A stretch of DNA of 64,000 nt from Luteitalea pratensis (GTDB lineage Bacteria > Acidobacteriota > Vicinamibacteria > Vicinamibacterales > Vicinamibacteraceae), in assembly GCF_001618865.1 (NCBI RefSeq), contig NZ_CP015136.1:6173001-6237000 (forward strand), in the 5' to 3' direction. Position 1 is the stretch's first letter. Every line of letters begins with the position of its first letter. This document shows positions 28,285-38,491 of this stretch, one piece after another. Position numbers and translations under genes: made by a program. Below the pieces are notes generated by a model. That model was given only the letters and a program-made list of their open reading frames with translations, had not been told where the DNA came from and made no database searches.

Positions 28285-29838
28285 TTATCGCCGCGTGACC
28301 GTCGTGCTGTCGAAGTAGCGGTACTCGCGATCGCCGACGCGAACGATGGACAGCTCGCCCGTCACCGCGTAGCGCCCATCGGGCGTGCGCGCCGTGTGAT
28401 CGGTGGTCGTGGCGGATCGCCGGGCTGGACCTGCGGCACGCGCGGCGAATGCCTCGTCGAGGGCGCGCCCCTGCACTGAGGGTGGGATTGCCAGGCCCAC
28501 CAGGGTCAGGAACGTCGGCATGAGGTCTACATTGGCGCTCGGTGCGTCAATGGTCAGGCCGCGCCCGAGATCGGGGCCGGCAGCAATCAGCGTGTTGTGG
28601 ACGTCCCATGGGCTCGAGCTGCCGTGCCCCGCGGTGCCGCCCGCCATGACCGAGCCCCGCACTCCGTGCGCGTTCGGTGCGTCCGACCAATCCGGCGAAA
28701 ACAGGATCTGCGCCGACCGATCGTGCTGCCAGTGCACGACGTCGAACGACAGCGTGCCGGCCACGTGGCCATCGAGGGAACCAGTCTGCGTTGCGCGTGT
28801 GAATATCGGCCCGATGCCAGGCGTCTGCTGCAACCCGCGCACGATGGCGGCCACGGTCTCCTCGTCGCGATCGCGCACATGGATCGCGCCGCCGCTGGCG
28901 ACGATGCGTGGTGTGCCATCTGGCATCGTACCCATGTACGGCTTCAGGATCGCGGAGACGTCCACCGCGCCCGTGTGCGTGGAGAAGCCGTGGTCAGACG
29001 AGACGCAGATGTTTACCGCATCGAGCAGGCCCGCAGCTTTCAGGCCGTCCTCGACGCGGCCGATCTCGCGGTCGAGATGCTCGAGCACCGCGACTGCTTC
29101 CGGACCGCCGATTCCCTTCGAGTGCGCGGTCGAGTCGAGCGATACGAGCCAGAGCACGCTGACCGTGGGACTCACGCGCGGCAGCCCGACCTTCAGGAAC
29201 GCGTCCACGGCATAACGGTCGCGTGCCATGGCCTGCCCATCGCCGGCCGGCGGGTCGCCAAGTGCCGCAAGGGCACCACGTAGTGTTTCGGGGATCACGA
29301 ACTCCGGATGCACCACCGCACCGCCGGCCACGGTTGGATCGTTGAGCATCGCCGAGCCTGGCGACCCGGAGCTTGCAACGAACATCCGTTTGCCCGCCGC
29401 CTGCAGGACCTCGGCGAGGGTGGGCGCCGTCAGCAACTTGCCCTCGACCTCGGCGATACGGGATAAGGCCTGCCGATTCGCGGTGTCGAGGAACCGCGCC
29501 GGATCGACGCGCGGAAAGTAGACGCTGTTGCCCATCAGACCGTGCGTGCCGGGGTAGGCGCCAGTCGCAAAGGACGCACCGTTGACGCGAGTCACCGTTG
29601 GGAACACCGCATGGTGTTTCGTGAAGACAACGCCCCGCTTGCCGAGCGCGGTAAGACGCGGCATCACGTCGGCGGTGACGTAGTCGGGCCTGAGGCCGTC
29701 CACCACAATCAGGACGTGCCGCCGCGGAGGCGCCTGGGCCGTCATCGCCGCCACCAGGCAGACTGCGATCAGGGCCGAGACGACAACCAGAGCACGAAGG
29801 TCGGATCCCAGGCGCATGATGCTGGTCACGCCGCGCAT
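28285..29838 (-). CDS. Alkaline phosphatase superfamily / nucleotide pyrophosphatase-like protein
   Basis: About 517 residues, secreted (hydrophobic ALVVVSALIAVCLVAAMTAQA). The type I phosphodiesterase fold is clear: HVLIVVDGLRPDYV (metal Asp), FPTVTRVNGASFATGAYPGTHG (Thr/Asn active-site region), VSLDSTAHSKG and CVSSDHGFSTHTG (Asp-His metal ligands), then SSPWDVHNTLIAAGPD. It likely hydrolyses phosphodiesters or nucleotides in the periplasm. Start could be ATG 29838 or ATG 29817; neither has a strong ribosome-binding site. Divergent from a PadR gene. Confidence 0.9.
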   Translation of the reverse strand: MRGVTSIMRLGSDLRALVVVSALIAVCLVAAMTAQAPPRRHVLIVVDGLRPDYVTADVMPRLTALGKRGVVFTKHHAVFPTVTRVNGASFATGAYPGTHGLMGNSVYFPRVDPARFLDTANRQALSRIAEVEGKLLTAPTLAEVLQAAGKRMFVASSGSPGSAMLNDPTVAGGAVVHPEFVIPETLRGALAALGDPPAGDGQAMARDRYAVDAFLKVGLPRVSPTVSVLWLVSLDSTAHSKGIGGPEAVAVLEHLDREIGRVEDGLKAAGLLDAVNICVSSDHGFSTHTGAVDVSAILKPYMGTMPDGTPRIVASGGAIHVRDRDEETVAAIVRGLQQTPGIGPIFTRATQTGSLDGHVAGTLSFDVVHWQHDRSAQILFSPDWSDAPNAHGVRGSVMAGGTAGHGSSSPWDVHNTLIAAGPDLGRGLTIDAPSANVDLMPTFLTLVGLAIPPSVQGRALDEAFAARAAGPARRSATTTDHTARTPDGRYAVTGELSIVRVGDREYRYFDSTTVTRR

Positions 29839-29887
29839 CCTAACACCGGGCCATCGGTCGAGCCGGGGCTCCACCTTTGCCAACTGT

Positions 29888-29963
29888 AAAGTGGACGTTC
29901 GTCAGATTCCACTTGACGAACAAGTGAAGCCGGTCGATCCTCTCCACTATGCCACCAAGTGGA
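29888..29963. promoter_or_regulatory. Array of AGTGG half-sites in the divergent padR promoter
   Basis: Five related half-sites: AAAGTGGA (29888-29895), TCCACTTG (29908-29915), CAAGTGAA (29921-29928), TCCACTAT (29943-29950) and CAAGTGGA (29956-29963). The central pair forms a dyad CACTTG-5-CAAGTG. The last two flank and overlap the padR ATG at 29949. TTGACG at 29913 is a candidate -35. PadR binding here could control both divergent genes. Confidence 0.5.
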
Positions 29964-30302
29964 GACGCGCCACGCGTCGACGTCCTGCCGGGCACGCTCG
30001 AGATCATCGTGCTGCGTGTCCTCGCGACGATGGGCGCGCAGCACGCCTATGGCGTCGCGGCACGAATCGAGCAGGCTGCAGACGATGCGATTCGGCTCAA
30101 CCAGGGCACCCTGTACCCCGCCCTGGTCCGGCTGGAGCAGAAGGGCTGGATCAAGGGCACCTGGCAGACCACGGAGAACAACCGCGAGGCGAAGTACTAC
30201 GCGATCACGAAGGCCGGCACACGGGGCCTCGCGGAGCAGTCGGAATGGTGGCAGCGATCCGCGGCGCTCGTGAACCGGCTGCTCACGGATGACGCGCAGT
30301 GA
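29949..30302 (+). CDS. PadR family transcriptional regulator
   Basis: A 117-residue PadR protein: LPGTLEIIVLRVLATMGAQHAYGVAARIEQ, IRLNQGTLYPALVRLEQKGWIKG and TENNREAKYYAITKAGTRGL. The ATG at 29949 has no Shine-Dalgarno and overlaps a putative operator. The stop overlaps the GTG of the ADOP permease (GTGA), so regulator and permease are translated together. Confidence 0.92.
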   Translation: MPPSGDAPRVDVLPGTLEIIVLRVLATMGAQHAYGVAARIEQAADDAIRLNQGTLYPALVRLEQKGWIKGTWQTTENNREAKYYAITKAGTRGLAEQSEWWQRSAALVNRLLTDDAQ

Positions 30303-32997
30303 TCGCCGGGCTTCGTCGATGGCTGTCGAGGCTGCTCAACGGCGTTCGCCCGTCGCGATTGGAGGCCGATCTCGCCCGCGAGATCGATGCGCACCTGGCA
30401 CTGCTCGAGGACGAGTTCGGTCGTCGTGGGCTGGCGCCCGAGGAGGCGCGCCGATCGGCGCGACTCGCGTTGGGCGGCATCGATCGCACGAAAGAGATGC
30501 ACCGCGACGCGCGGGCGATACGATGGCTGTCCGATGCGCTCTCGGACATCCGCTACGCCGCACGGCATGTCCGACACCGTCCCGGCTTCGCCCTGATCGC
30601 GATAGCGACGCTGGCCCTGGGCATCGGCGCCAACACGGCCATGTTCACCCTCGTGCATCGTGTCCTGCTCGACTCGCTGCCAGTGAAGGCTCCCGACGCG
30701 CTGGTCGAGGTGGGCTGCGTCGATGCCAACAAGCCGGACGACTTCTCGTGCGAGACCTCCTATCCAGGCTTCCTGATGTTCCGCGACGGCAACGACCTTC
30801 TCTCCGGTCTCTTTGCCTTTGCGCCGCTTCCGGATCTGAACGTGGTGCATGAAGACCACGCCGAGTTGGCGACGGCCCTCCTTGCCACCGGCGACATGTA
30901 CGACATCCTCGGCGTCGCGCCGGCGCACGGGCGACTGCTGACGGCCGCCGACGATGCCCAGGGCGCGCCGATAACCGTGGTCCTCAGCCACGCCTACTGG
31001 CACGACGCTTCAACGGCGACTTGCGCATCGTCGGTCAACCGCTCCGACTCAACACACAGACGGGGATCGTCGTGGGTGTCTCGCCAGCCAGGTTCCGCGG
31101 CGTCACGCTGGGCGGGGCTCCTGACATCACGGTGGCGATGGGCACTGGCGCACCGGCGTTTGCGGGCAGAGAGAGTCTCGCCAACGGCGGTAATTGGTGG
31201 CTACGAATGATCGGTCGACGCAAGGACGGGGTCACGCTGGCGCAGACGCAGGCCGGCCTGGAGCCGATCTACCGGAGGACGATCGACCACCTCCTGGCCT
31301 CGGTGCCGGGAGCGATTGCCGGCCCGGTGCGCGAGTATCTCCGACGCGTCGAATTCCGTGTGCAACCGGCTGCTGCCGGTGGGGCGTCGGCCCTTCGCCG
31401 CGACCTCGACCGGCCACTGCGCATCCTGATGGCCGTCGTGGGCATCGTCCTGTTCATCGCGTGCGCGAATCTCGCGACGCTGGTGCTGTCGCGAACGGCG
31501 GGACGCCAGCGCGAACTCACCGTGCGGCTCGCGATCGGCGCCGGCCGATGGCGCCTCGCGCGCCAGTTGCTCACCGAGAGCCTCGTGCTGTCGGCCGCCG
31601 GCGGACTGCTGGGTCTTCTCGTCGCACGATGGGGCGGGTCGACGATCTTGCGCCTCGGGGCCGGCGAGGCGGGCATTGGCGCCGTCGATCTTGCTCCCGA
31701 TTTGGCTGTGCTGACGTTCACTTTGGTCGTCGCGGTGACAGCCGGTGTGCTGCTCGCGCTCGGATCGGTCTGGCACCTCGTGCGGACTCCTCCCCAACGC
31801 GTGCTGCGCGATGCGGCAGGCGGTCATGCCGCGGCGGGGTTGGCCCGCCTGTTCGTGCCGATCCAGGTCGCCCTCGCCACGGCGGTGTTGATTGGAGCCG
31901 GGCTTCTCCTGCAGACCTTCGAGAACATCCTGCACGGCCATGACGGCTTCCGCCGCGAGCAGTTGGTGACACTCAGCGTGCGACCGCAACTGGTCGGCTA
32001 CGATTCAACTCGCGCCGCGTCGTACATCGACCTGGTGAAGACACGACTGGAGGCCCTGCCGGGCGTGACGTCGGTGACGCGATCGAACCATCCCCCGGGC
32101 GCGCTCGACGGCACGAGTCTGGTGGAGGCTCCCGGGTTCGAGTCGGCCGCGCCCATGCTACGCACGGCCGGATACCACCGCGTCGGGCCCAGGGTGATCG
32201 AGACATGGGGCCTGACGCTGCTTCGGGGCCGCGATCTCGACCCATCCGACGACGCGAGCACTCGATCGGCCCTCGTCAACGAATCATTCGCCAGGCATTT
32301 CTTCCATGGCCTCGACGTCGTCGGCCGCCGGTTCGCCTTCGCGGGTAACGGCGACCGTCCACACACGATCGTCGGCGTCGTCGCAGACGCGCGCGATCGA
32401 GGGCCACGACTCCCGATCGAACGTGTCGCCTATACGTACCTGCCGCCGGACGAGATGGGCTTCGGGTCCTTCGCCGTGCGCGGGCAGGGTTCCGAGTCAG
32501 CACTGATCGCTGCCGTCCGCCGCGCGCTCCGGGAGGCCGATCCCCAGGTGCCCGTCGTCGAAATCCAGACGATGGACGAGCGGGTCCAGGAGGGGCTCCG
32601 CCGCGAGCGGTTGCTGGCGGTGCTGGGAACGCTGTTCGGCGCGCTGGCGTTACTGCTCGTCGCGATCGGGCTCTACGGACTGCTCGCGGGTGCGGTAACG
32701 CATCGCACCCGTGAGATCGGCATCCGCCTGGCACTGGGCGGTGATCGACGGAACGTACTGCTCCTGTTCCTGCGGCAGGGACTGTCCCTCGTTGGGCTGG
32801 GCCTCGTGGCAGGACTCGGGGTGGGCACGTTGCTGGGCCGATTCATTCGCGGCGAGCTGTATGGCGTGACGCCGACCGATCCTGTCACCTTCGTCGCGGC
32901 GGCCTGCGTGCTGGTCGTGACGAGTGCGGCGGCGTGTCTCGTGCCGGCCGTGCGCGCCTCACGCACCGATCCGATGTCCGCACTCCGGGACGAGTGA
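30299..32997 (+). pseudogene. ADOP-type ABC transporter permease with one frameshift
   Basis: The first part has the ADOP prefix (EIDAHLALLEDEFGRRGLAPEEARRSARLALGGIDRTKE), then HRPGFALIAIATLALGIGANTAMFTLV and reads correctly to VVLSHAYWHD. At about 31003-31007 one C appears to be missing: adding it restores RFNGDLRIVGQPLRLNTQTG, and the next frame then continues to the normal end (RASRTDPMSALRDE at 32997). The repaired protein would have 899 residues. A single clean indel in an otherwise well-kept gene suggests sequencing error or very recent inactivation. The first gene fragment starts with GTG overlapping padR. Confidence 0.9.
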
Positions 32998-33030
32998 GAT
33001 TGGACACCGCACCAGCAGGCACGCCTCCCC

Positions 33031-33969
33031 TCAACCGTCAAGTGGACGGGGTGGTGACGCGGCCGTGACGTGGCGCAGCTTGTCCGAGTTGCGCACCACG
33101 TAGAGGGCCCGAACCACGTCGTCGTCGATCTCGAACGCCGACGTCTGCACCGGCCCCTCAGGCCCGTCCACGATGATGCCGGGCAGTCCATTGATCGTGG
33201 CAAAGCGCAGCGTGAAGTACTCGCGCCACCCCTTCTGCGTCGCGCCCACCAGGAAGCGTGCCGCGCGATCGGCGCCCTCGAGCACGTTCAGCGCCGCCAC
33301 AACCCTGCCGCCGCCGTCAGTCACGACGCGCACGTCGGATGCGAGCATCCGCATCAGCGCATCCAGGTCGCCGGACCGGCATGCGGCTACGAATGCGGAC
33401 ATGAGCTGCGCATGCTTTTCATCGATCTCGCCAGGGCGCCCAGTCGGTGCGCTCGTGCCGCGCGGTCGGGACGCTCGAACGTGAGCGCGGGCGCGGGCGG
33501 CAAGCTGTCGACAGGCAGGTTCGCTCCGCTCCAGCGCCCCTGCCACTTCGGTGAACGAGAACTCGAACACGTCGTGCAGCAGGAAGGCCGCGCGTTCGAG
33601 GGGCGACAGGCGGTCGAGCGTCAGGAGCAGCGCAATCGACAGGTCCTCGGCCAGCTCCGTGTGGCTGTCGGGCGCGAGCGCTGCCGTGTCGACAACCGGT
33701 TCCGGCAGCCACGGACCGACGTACTCCTCGCGCCGTGCGCGCGCCGACGTCAGCATGTCGAGACAGATCCGCGTCGTCGTGGTCATGAGAAACGCCCTGG
33801 GCTCCACCACTCTGTCGCGGTCGACCGCATGCCAGCGCAAGTAGGTCTCCTGCACTGCGTCCTCGCCATCGGCCATCGAGCCGAGCATGCGATAGGCGAG
33901 GCCGAGCAGGCGCCGGCGGTACGGCTCGAAGCTCGCGGCCGGATCCGAATTCGCGTTCGTGTCACTCAC
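33031..33969 (-). CDS. sigJ: SigJ-type ECF sigma factor (ECF41-like)
   Basis: A 312-residue sigma factor. Sigma-2 (YRRRLLGLAYRMLGSMADGEDAVQETYLRW) and sigma-4 (RLSPLERAAFLLHDVFEFSFTEVAGALERSEPACRQLAARAR) are followed by a C-terminal SnoaL-like domain (about 200-300: MLASDVRVVTDGGGRVVAALNVLEG). In this group the tail domain controls activity and the regulated neighbour is typically a CMD/AhpD-like or flavin protein; exactly such a gene sits directly upstream with a GTGA overlap. Confidence 0.93.
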   Translation of the reverse strand: MSDTNANSDPAASFEPYRRRLLGLAYRMLGSMADGEDAVQETYLRWHAVDRDRVVEPRAFLMTTTTRICLDMLTSARARREEYVGPWLPEPVVDTAALAPDSHTELAEDLSIALLLTLDRLSPLERAAFLLHDVFEFSFTEVAGALERSEPACRQLAARARAHVRASRPRGTSAPTGRPGEIDEKHAQLMSAFVAACRSGDLDALMRMLASDVRVVTDGGGRVVAALNVLEGADRAARFLVGATQKGWREYFTLRFATINGLPGIIVDGPEGPVQTSAFEIDDDVVRALYVVRNSDKLRHVTAASPPRPLDG

Positions 33970-34544
33970 GCCGTGCGCGCCTCCACACCCGTCGGCGCCG
34001 GCACGCGACCGTGGTCGAGCGTCACCGGCGTCCCGCCGACGACGACGCGCATGCAGGCTTTGCCATGGCCCAGGGCGTACTTGACGGTGGGATAGATGCG
34101 CGCGGCCGTGATCGCAAACGCCAGACTGACAAGGGCGCGGCGGCCCCAGCGCTTCACGATCGCCTCGCGATACTCATCGGCGTCGCCTTCGTGCGCGAGC
34201 GTGGCGCGGGTGAACCGCCACACGAGCGCGACGTCCGGCGGCATCGCGTCGGGGGTGTCGGCGAGCACGGCGCGCAGCACCGCCGCATCGACCCCGGCAC
34301 GTTCCGCCATCGTGACGGCGAGTTGCGTGCATGGGCCGCAGTCCTCATGGCGCACCGCGGTGATGCCGGCGGCGCACCAGGCCTCGACGGGGATGTCACG
34401 CCGAAACTGCCCGAGGGCGGTGACCCGCGAAAAGAGCCACGCGGCGCGCGGACTCGCGTCGATCATGTCGTGCATGTAGCTGGCGTCGTAGTTCCAGTCC
34501 CGCTCGAACCTGGCAACCGCTTTGTGTAGTGTCCACTTCATCAT
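33966..34544 (-). CDS. Carboxymuconolactone decarboxylase/AhpD-like protein
   Basis: A 192-residue helical protein with the CMD-type core SAWCAAGITAVRHEDCGPCTQLAVTMAERAG-like region, containing the redox CxxC of AhpD-type peroxidases (CGPC), followed by DAMPPDVALVWRFTRATL and RALVSLAFAITAARIYPTVKYALGHG. Start at 34544 has AGGAGA nine bases upstream. It shares an operon with the downstream sigJ gene, matching the known ECF41-CMD pairing, and may be the target of that sigma factor. Confidence 0.88.
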   Translation of the reverse strand: MMKWTLHKAVARFERDWNYDASYMHDMIDASPRAAWLFSRVTALGQFRRDIPVEAWCAAGITAVRHEDCGPCTQLAVTMAERAGVDAAVLRAVLADTPDAMPPDVALVWRFTRATLAHEGDADEYREAIVKRWGRRALVSLAFAITAARIYPTVKYALGHGKACMRVVVGGTPVTLDHGRVPAPTGVEARTA

Positions 34545-34700
34545 GCCGCTTCTCCTCGTCCTGACGGCAAGACGGCACAGGGTCCCGAAACGTGACATGG
34601 CGACCACCCCGGCCGAGCTGGCAACGTCGTACGCGCAGATGTCAGGAGAAGTACATGACACGTCGCCGTGCGGTCCGTACGATTCTTGTGAATTCCTGCC

Positions 34701-35444
34701 ATGCTCATCGCTTGCCTGGCGCTGATCCTTGCAGTCGCGGCGCTGGCGCATACCGCGCCGGCGCCGTCCGTGCTGGAAGCGTCCCCACGGTACAGATCAC
34801 TTTGGCGCGTCATGCCTCGCCACGGTGAGCCGCCGACGGTCTACCTGACGTTCGATGATGGACCGAACGCGCGCTGGACTCCCCCGCTCCTGGATGCGCT
34901 GCGTGAAAGCGACGTGCGCGCCACGTTCTTCGTCATCGACCGTCAGATCACGGCAGACACGGAAGCGATTGTGCGGCGCACGGCCGCTGACGGGCACACG
35001 ATCGGCGTGCACACCGGATCTCGCCGCCTGATGATGGCTTCACCGTCGCGAGTCGCACGCGAGGTGCAGCAGGCGGCGGCACGCATCACGCAGATCACCG
35101 GCCGACCCACGTGCGCGGTGTTCCGCCCGCACGCGGGGTGGCGGAGTGTCACCATGTACGAAGGGCTTCGCCAGGCGGGCTACACGCTCGTGGGTTGGAG
35201 CTGGGGCATGTGGGATTGGCATTGGTGGCAGCAGCCCGAGGGCGTCAGCGTTGCCGCCCGGCTGGCCGAACGTGCCTCGGCCGGCGACATCATCGTCATC
35301 CACGACGGCCACCACGACGATCCGCAAGCCGACCGCCGTCGTGCCGCTGACGCCGTCCGCGCGCTGGTCCCACGATTGCGCGACCGTGGCTTCTCGATCG
35401 CGCCGCTCTGCACTGGCGCCAGTCTCGTGAGCGACCCGCTCTAG
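34701..35444 (+). CDS. Polysaccharide deacetylase (NodB-like), divergent metal site
   Basis: A 247-residue exported protein (MLIACLALILAVAALAHTA). NodB motif 1 TFDDGP is intact and motif 3 is visible as FRPHAGWRS, with IIVIHDGHH at motif 5. Motif 2 normally reads HSxxH; here it is HTGSR, so the second metal-binding His is Arg. Family members remove acetyl or similar groups from N-acetylated sugars; with this change the metal site may be altered or inactive. Divergent from the AhpD-like/SigJ operon. Confidence 0.87.
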   Translation: MLIACLALILAVAALAHTAPAPSVLEASPRYRSLWRVMPRHGEPPTVYLTFDDGPNARWTPPLLDALRESDVRATFFVIDRQITADTEAIVRRTAADGHTIGVHTGSRRLMMASPSRVAREVQQAAARITQITGRPTCAVFRPHAGWRSVTMYEGLRQAGYTLVGWSWGMWDWHWWQQPEGVSVAARLAERASAGDIIVIHDGHHDDPQADRRRAADAVRALVPRLRDRGFSIAPLCTGASLVSDPL

Positions 35445-35512
35445 TCCGTGCGCCACACCGGCACGTCGGTACCGCGAGGGTTTCGGTGCTCGGGCCCCGT
35501 CAGACGATCGAC

Positions 35513-35762
35513 ATGAAAGCGACGACAAAGGAGGCGGCGTTGAAGGCGCTCGACGATTCGTTCGACTACGGCATCGCCCTGATCAAGGAGCAGTCGGATC
35601 AGACGCTGCTTCAGCAGCCGCCGGCACCGCCAAAGTTCCTCGGACCGTCGTCGCGCGCGAATCATCAGCTTCGTCGTCGGCCATGCGTGGGACGCCTACG
35701 GGCAGATGGCGGTCTATCTCCGGTTGAATGGCCTGGTGCCGTCGGCGAGCCAGAAGAGGTAG
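35513..35762 (+). pseudogene. DinB-like remnant
   Basis: It opens MKATTKEAALKALDDSFDYGIALIKEQSD and then shifts frame at about 35655; the other frame gives RIISFVVGHAWDAYGQMAVYLRLNGLVPSA, the C-terminus of small DinB proteins. The segment between, which should hold about half the protein, is missing. So both a deletion and a frameshift are present. Confidence 0.7.
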
Positions 35763-36144
35763 TCCGGTTCCGCACACAGGATCGAAGTGCGCGGTGCGCA
35801 CGCACGCCTTTAGGTGCATGGCCAGGAACAGCCGACGCTGATCGTCAACGACCTCAAGATGGGCGACCGAGGCCAGGGGTCTTGTCGCCCTCTCGCCATG
35901 CGTCCACTGCATCGCGCACGTCCGCAACCTGACGATCACGCCCGCCAACAGGGAGGACACGCGATGAGCCCAGACTGTCTCCTGCCCGGATGACCGTGCA
36001 CCTCGGCCGGCGCGCAGGTTCGGCACCGTGCGTCAGCCGAGCGCTTCATCGTCGAGATTGCGCCCGGGCGTGAGATTCCCGAGAACGGACCCCGCATTGC
36101 AGTAGGATCGCCTTCGACGTCATTCTCCAACCTGGAGGTCGGCC
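35763..36144. other. Gene-free stretch
   Basis: About 380 bp between a DinB remnant and a protease gene. Short open frames exist on both strands but none has recognisable domains or a start with a ribosome-binding site. It may be decayed sequence belonging to the DinB remnant's neighbourhood. The final 25 bp hold the ribosome-binding site CTGGAGGTC of the protease. Confidence 0.5.
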
Positions 36145-36975
36145 ATGCGCAGTCGCTCGTCAGCCATTGCTCTGGCACTGCTCGCCGTTTCCCCGGTAGC
36201 GTCCCTGCTCGCGGTCACCTACGGGTTCGTCGACACGGACGGCACCTATTCGAACACCGGCGCGTTCATCGTCAGGTCTCCGACGACGGGCAACATCAGT
36301 CCCATCTGCAGCGGCACGCTGATCGCTCCCGACGTGTTCCTGACGGCCAGTCACTGTACGGCTTTCTTCGAGCACGAGCTCGCCGCGCTTGGCTACACCG
36401 CGCACGTGAGCTTCGACAGCCCGATCGGGTTCGGCGATCAGACGAGTCCGGCGACACACCTCATCGAGGTGCAGCAAGTGGTCACGAACCCGGCCTACAC
36501 ACAGGCCCAGAACGACTCCGGCGACATCGCCGTGTTGCTCCTGAATTCACAGGACACGGCCGGCATCGCGCCGGCGACGCTGGCGCCCGCAGCGTTGCTC
36601 GACGAGATCGTGAAGGCCGACGGCTTCGACGATGCGTCGGTGACCAACGTCGGGTACGGCGTGCAGAACCGCGTCGTGGGCGGCGGCAGGCCGTTCTTCC
36701 AGGACATGAACCCGATACCGCGCATGTACTCGTTCTCCAGCTTCAATGCGCTGAACAAGGGATACATCCGTTACTCGCAGAACCCTGCGACCGGCGACGG
36801 CGGCACCTGTTTCGGCGATTCTGGCGGCCCACAGTTCTTCACGTACCAGGGCACCACGTACATCGTGTCGATCACGATTACCGGTGACACGGTGTGCCGC
36901 GCCACCAGCGTGGCGTACCGGCTGGACACGAAGAGTGCGCGGTCGTTCCTCGCACCGTACGTGACCCTGCCGTAG
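36145..36975 (+). CDS. Secreted trypsin-like serine protease
   Basis: A 276-residue S1-family protease with signal peptide (SAIALALLAVSPVASLLA). The catalytic triad is complete: His in LTASHC, Asp in DSGDIAVLLL, Ser in CFGDSGGPQFF. A Cys pair around the His (ICSGTLIAPDVFLTASHC) and one near the Ser suggest disulfides. CTGGAGGTC precedes the ATG. It stands alone with no visible inhibitor or secretion partner. Confidence 0.92.
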   Translation: MRSRSSAIALALLAVSPVASLLAVTYGFVDTDGTYSNTGAFIVRSPTTGNISPICSGTLIAPDVFLTASHCTAFFEHELAALGYTAHVSFDSPIGFGDQTSPATHLIEVQQVVTNPAYTQAQNDSGDIAVLLLNSQDTAGIAPATLAPAALLDEIVKADGFDDASVTNVGYGVQNRVVGGGRPFFQDMNPIPRMYSFSSFNALNKGYIRYSQNPATGDGGTCFGDSGGPQFFTYQGTTYIVSITITGDTVCRATSVAYRLDTKSARSFLAPYVTLP

Positions 36976-37123
36976 ATCCGCTCCCGCGCAGGTCGATCCA
37001 CTTCGACGTCAGGGAGCGGGCTCGAGGGAGGCGGTACAGGAACAGATTCCGCATCGCACGACACATTCGGCGGCGTCGGCATGTTCGGCGCGCACAATCA
37101 TGGCCGTTCGCGAGGAGGCCGCC

Positions 37124-38215
37124 ATGGGCACGGCGATGCGGTTCATCACTGCGTCGGGGGGCGTGGTCCTGATCGTGCTCGCGTGGGGATTGTTCGGCTA
37201 CCCGATCATCCAGACGATTGCGGAGCCTGAGTACGCCGATTTCCCCGGCGGTGCGGCCGGCATCGTCGTCATGCTGCTACTGATGGGATCGGTGCCGTTC
37301 GGTGGCGGCGTCCTGCTCATTCGCCGGGCTGTACGGGGCGCCGCGCGCGACCAGACAATCACCGATGACGTGCGAGGGCTGCCACAGTCCAGTACGTCCG
37401 CTCCTGCCTCACTGGTTGCAGGCGTCGTCGAAGCAGCCCCGCCGATCGCGTCTTCGCTGGATATCGCCGCGACTGCCGTACCGCCGGAGATCGAGCCTCG
37501 CGGCACGACCATCGCCGGTGCACCGGTTGGTACCGAAACCAACACGCCAGTCCAGCCGCCCCAGACGACGAGAGACACCGAGGACGTTCGGCCGCAACGC
37601 AAGCGCCGGACGTGGCTGGCCATGCTGGGTCTGGCCATTGCGCTCGGCGCGTTCCTGTTCGACGCCATCGTCGTGCTCGGCGCGGTCACGGACGACACGC
37701 TGTCTCTGGGCGCCAACGTGGTCATTCTGGTGGGCTTCCTGCTGCTCAGCGCGATCCCGCTGCTCGGCGGGCTGCGGCTCGCCCATGCTGGCGACCCCGA
37801 GATGGGCCGGCGATTCGTCATCGATCTCAGGGCGAGGGCTGGGCAACTCCGCCATCCCCTCGGCCTCGTTCGCACGTCGGCTGGCCTGGCGTTCGTGATT
37901 GCGCTCGTCAGCATGCCGGCGATGATCACCTGGCGAGACGCTTCGCCGATCATCGGCCCTTACGCGATGACCGTTTTCTCATTCATCGATCCGCTCGTGA
38001 ACATCCGTCGACCATCGTGGTGGGGCGGCGCGTTCGTTTCGGCCGCGAGCTGCTTCGTGCTGTTTCTCGTGACGGCGGTGACAACCGATGCCGTGACGAA
38101 CCAGCCGGACGTCCAGATCGGATTCATCCTGCCGCTGATGGTGTATCCAGCAACGATGGCGCTGTCCGGCCTGATCCGATTTCTGCTGTGGCTGGGCCGC
38201 GAGTCCGGCGACTGA
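37124..38215 (+). CDS. Multi-pass membrane protein of unknown function
   Basis: A 363-residue protein. Two N-terminal helices (GGVVLIVLAWGLFGYPIIQTI; AAGIVVMLLLMGSVPFGGGVLLI) are followed by a 100-residue polar Pro/Thr-rich cytoplasmic or periplasmic linker, then five or six further helices from WLAMLGLAIALGAFLFDAIVVLGAV to PLMVYPATMALSGLIRFLLWLG. Start at 37124 has a strong GAGGAGG; an upstream in-frame ATG at 37100 is less likely. No family recognised. Confidence 0.8.
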   Translation: MGTAMRFITASGGVVLIVLAWGLFGYPIIQTIAEPEYADFPGGAAGIVVMLLLMGSVPFGGGVLLIRRAVRGAARDQTITDDVRGLPQSSTSAPASLVAGVVEAAPPIASSLDIAATAVPPEIEPRGTTIAGAPVGTETNTPVQPPQTTRDTEDVRPQRKRRTWLAMLGLAIALGAFLFDAIVVLGAVTDDTLSLGANVVILVGFLLLSAIPLLGGLRLAHAGDPEMGRRFVIDLRARAGQLRHPLGLVRTSAGLAFVIALVSMPAMITWRDASPIIGPYAMTVFSFIDPLVNIRRPSWWGGAFVSAASCFVLFLVTAVTTDAVTNQPDVQIGFILPLMVYPATMALSGLIRFLLWLGRESGD

Positions 38216-38491
38216 CTGTCGTGACGCTCATCTCCGAGCTTGACGCAACGGCGCTGCGCCTTTGTGCCGCAACGTACCGTCACTGTCCCGAATACCAGCG
38301 CAGCCTGCGGTGCGGATCGCCCTTCAGCGCGAAGCATGCCAGTCGAGCACGAGGGTGACCTGCCCGACTGAATATTCAGGACGGAGGTGGGCGCACGGTC
38401 GCCGAGGCGCCCGGGCGAGTTGCTCTGCCGGTTCGAGGGTGAACCGCGCCGATGCGCTCCTTTCTACCGTCAGGGCGAGCACAGAATGAAG

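Noticed and set aside
38216-38491. Possible small gene between the membrane protein and metallophosphoesterase genes
   Set aside because: Short frames only, no start with ribosome-binding site and no recognisable protein pattern.
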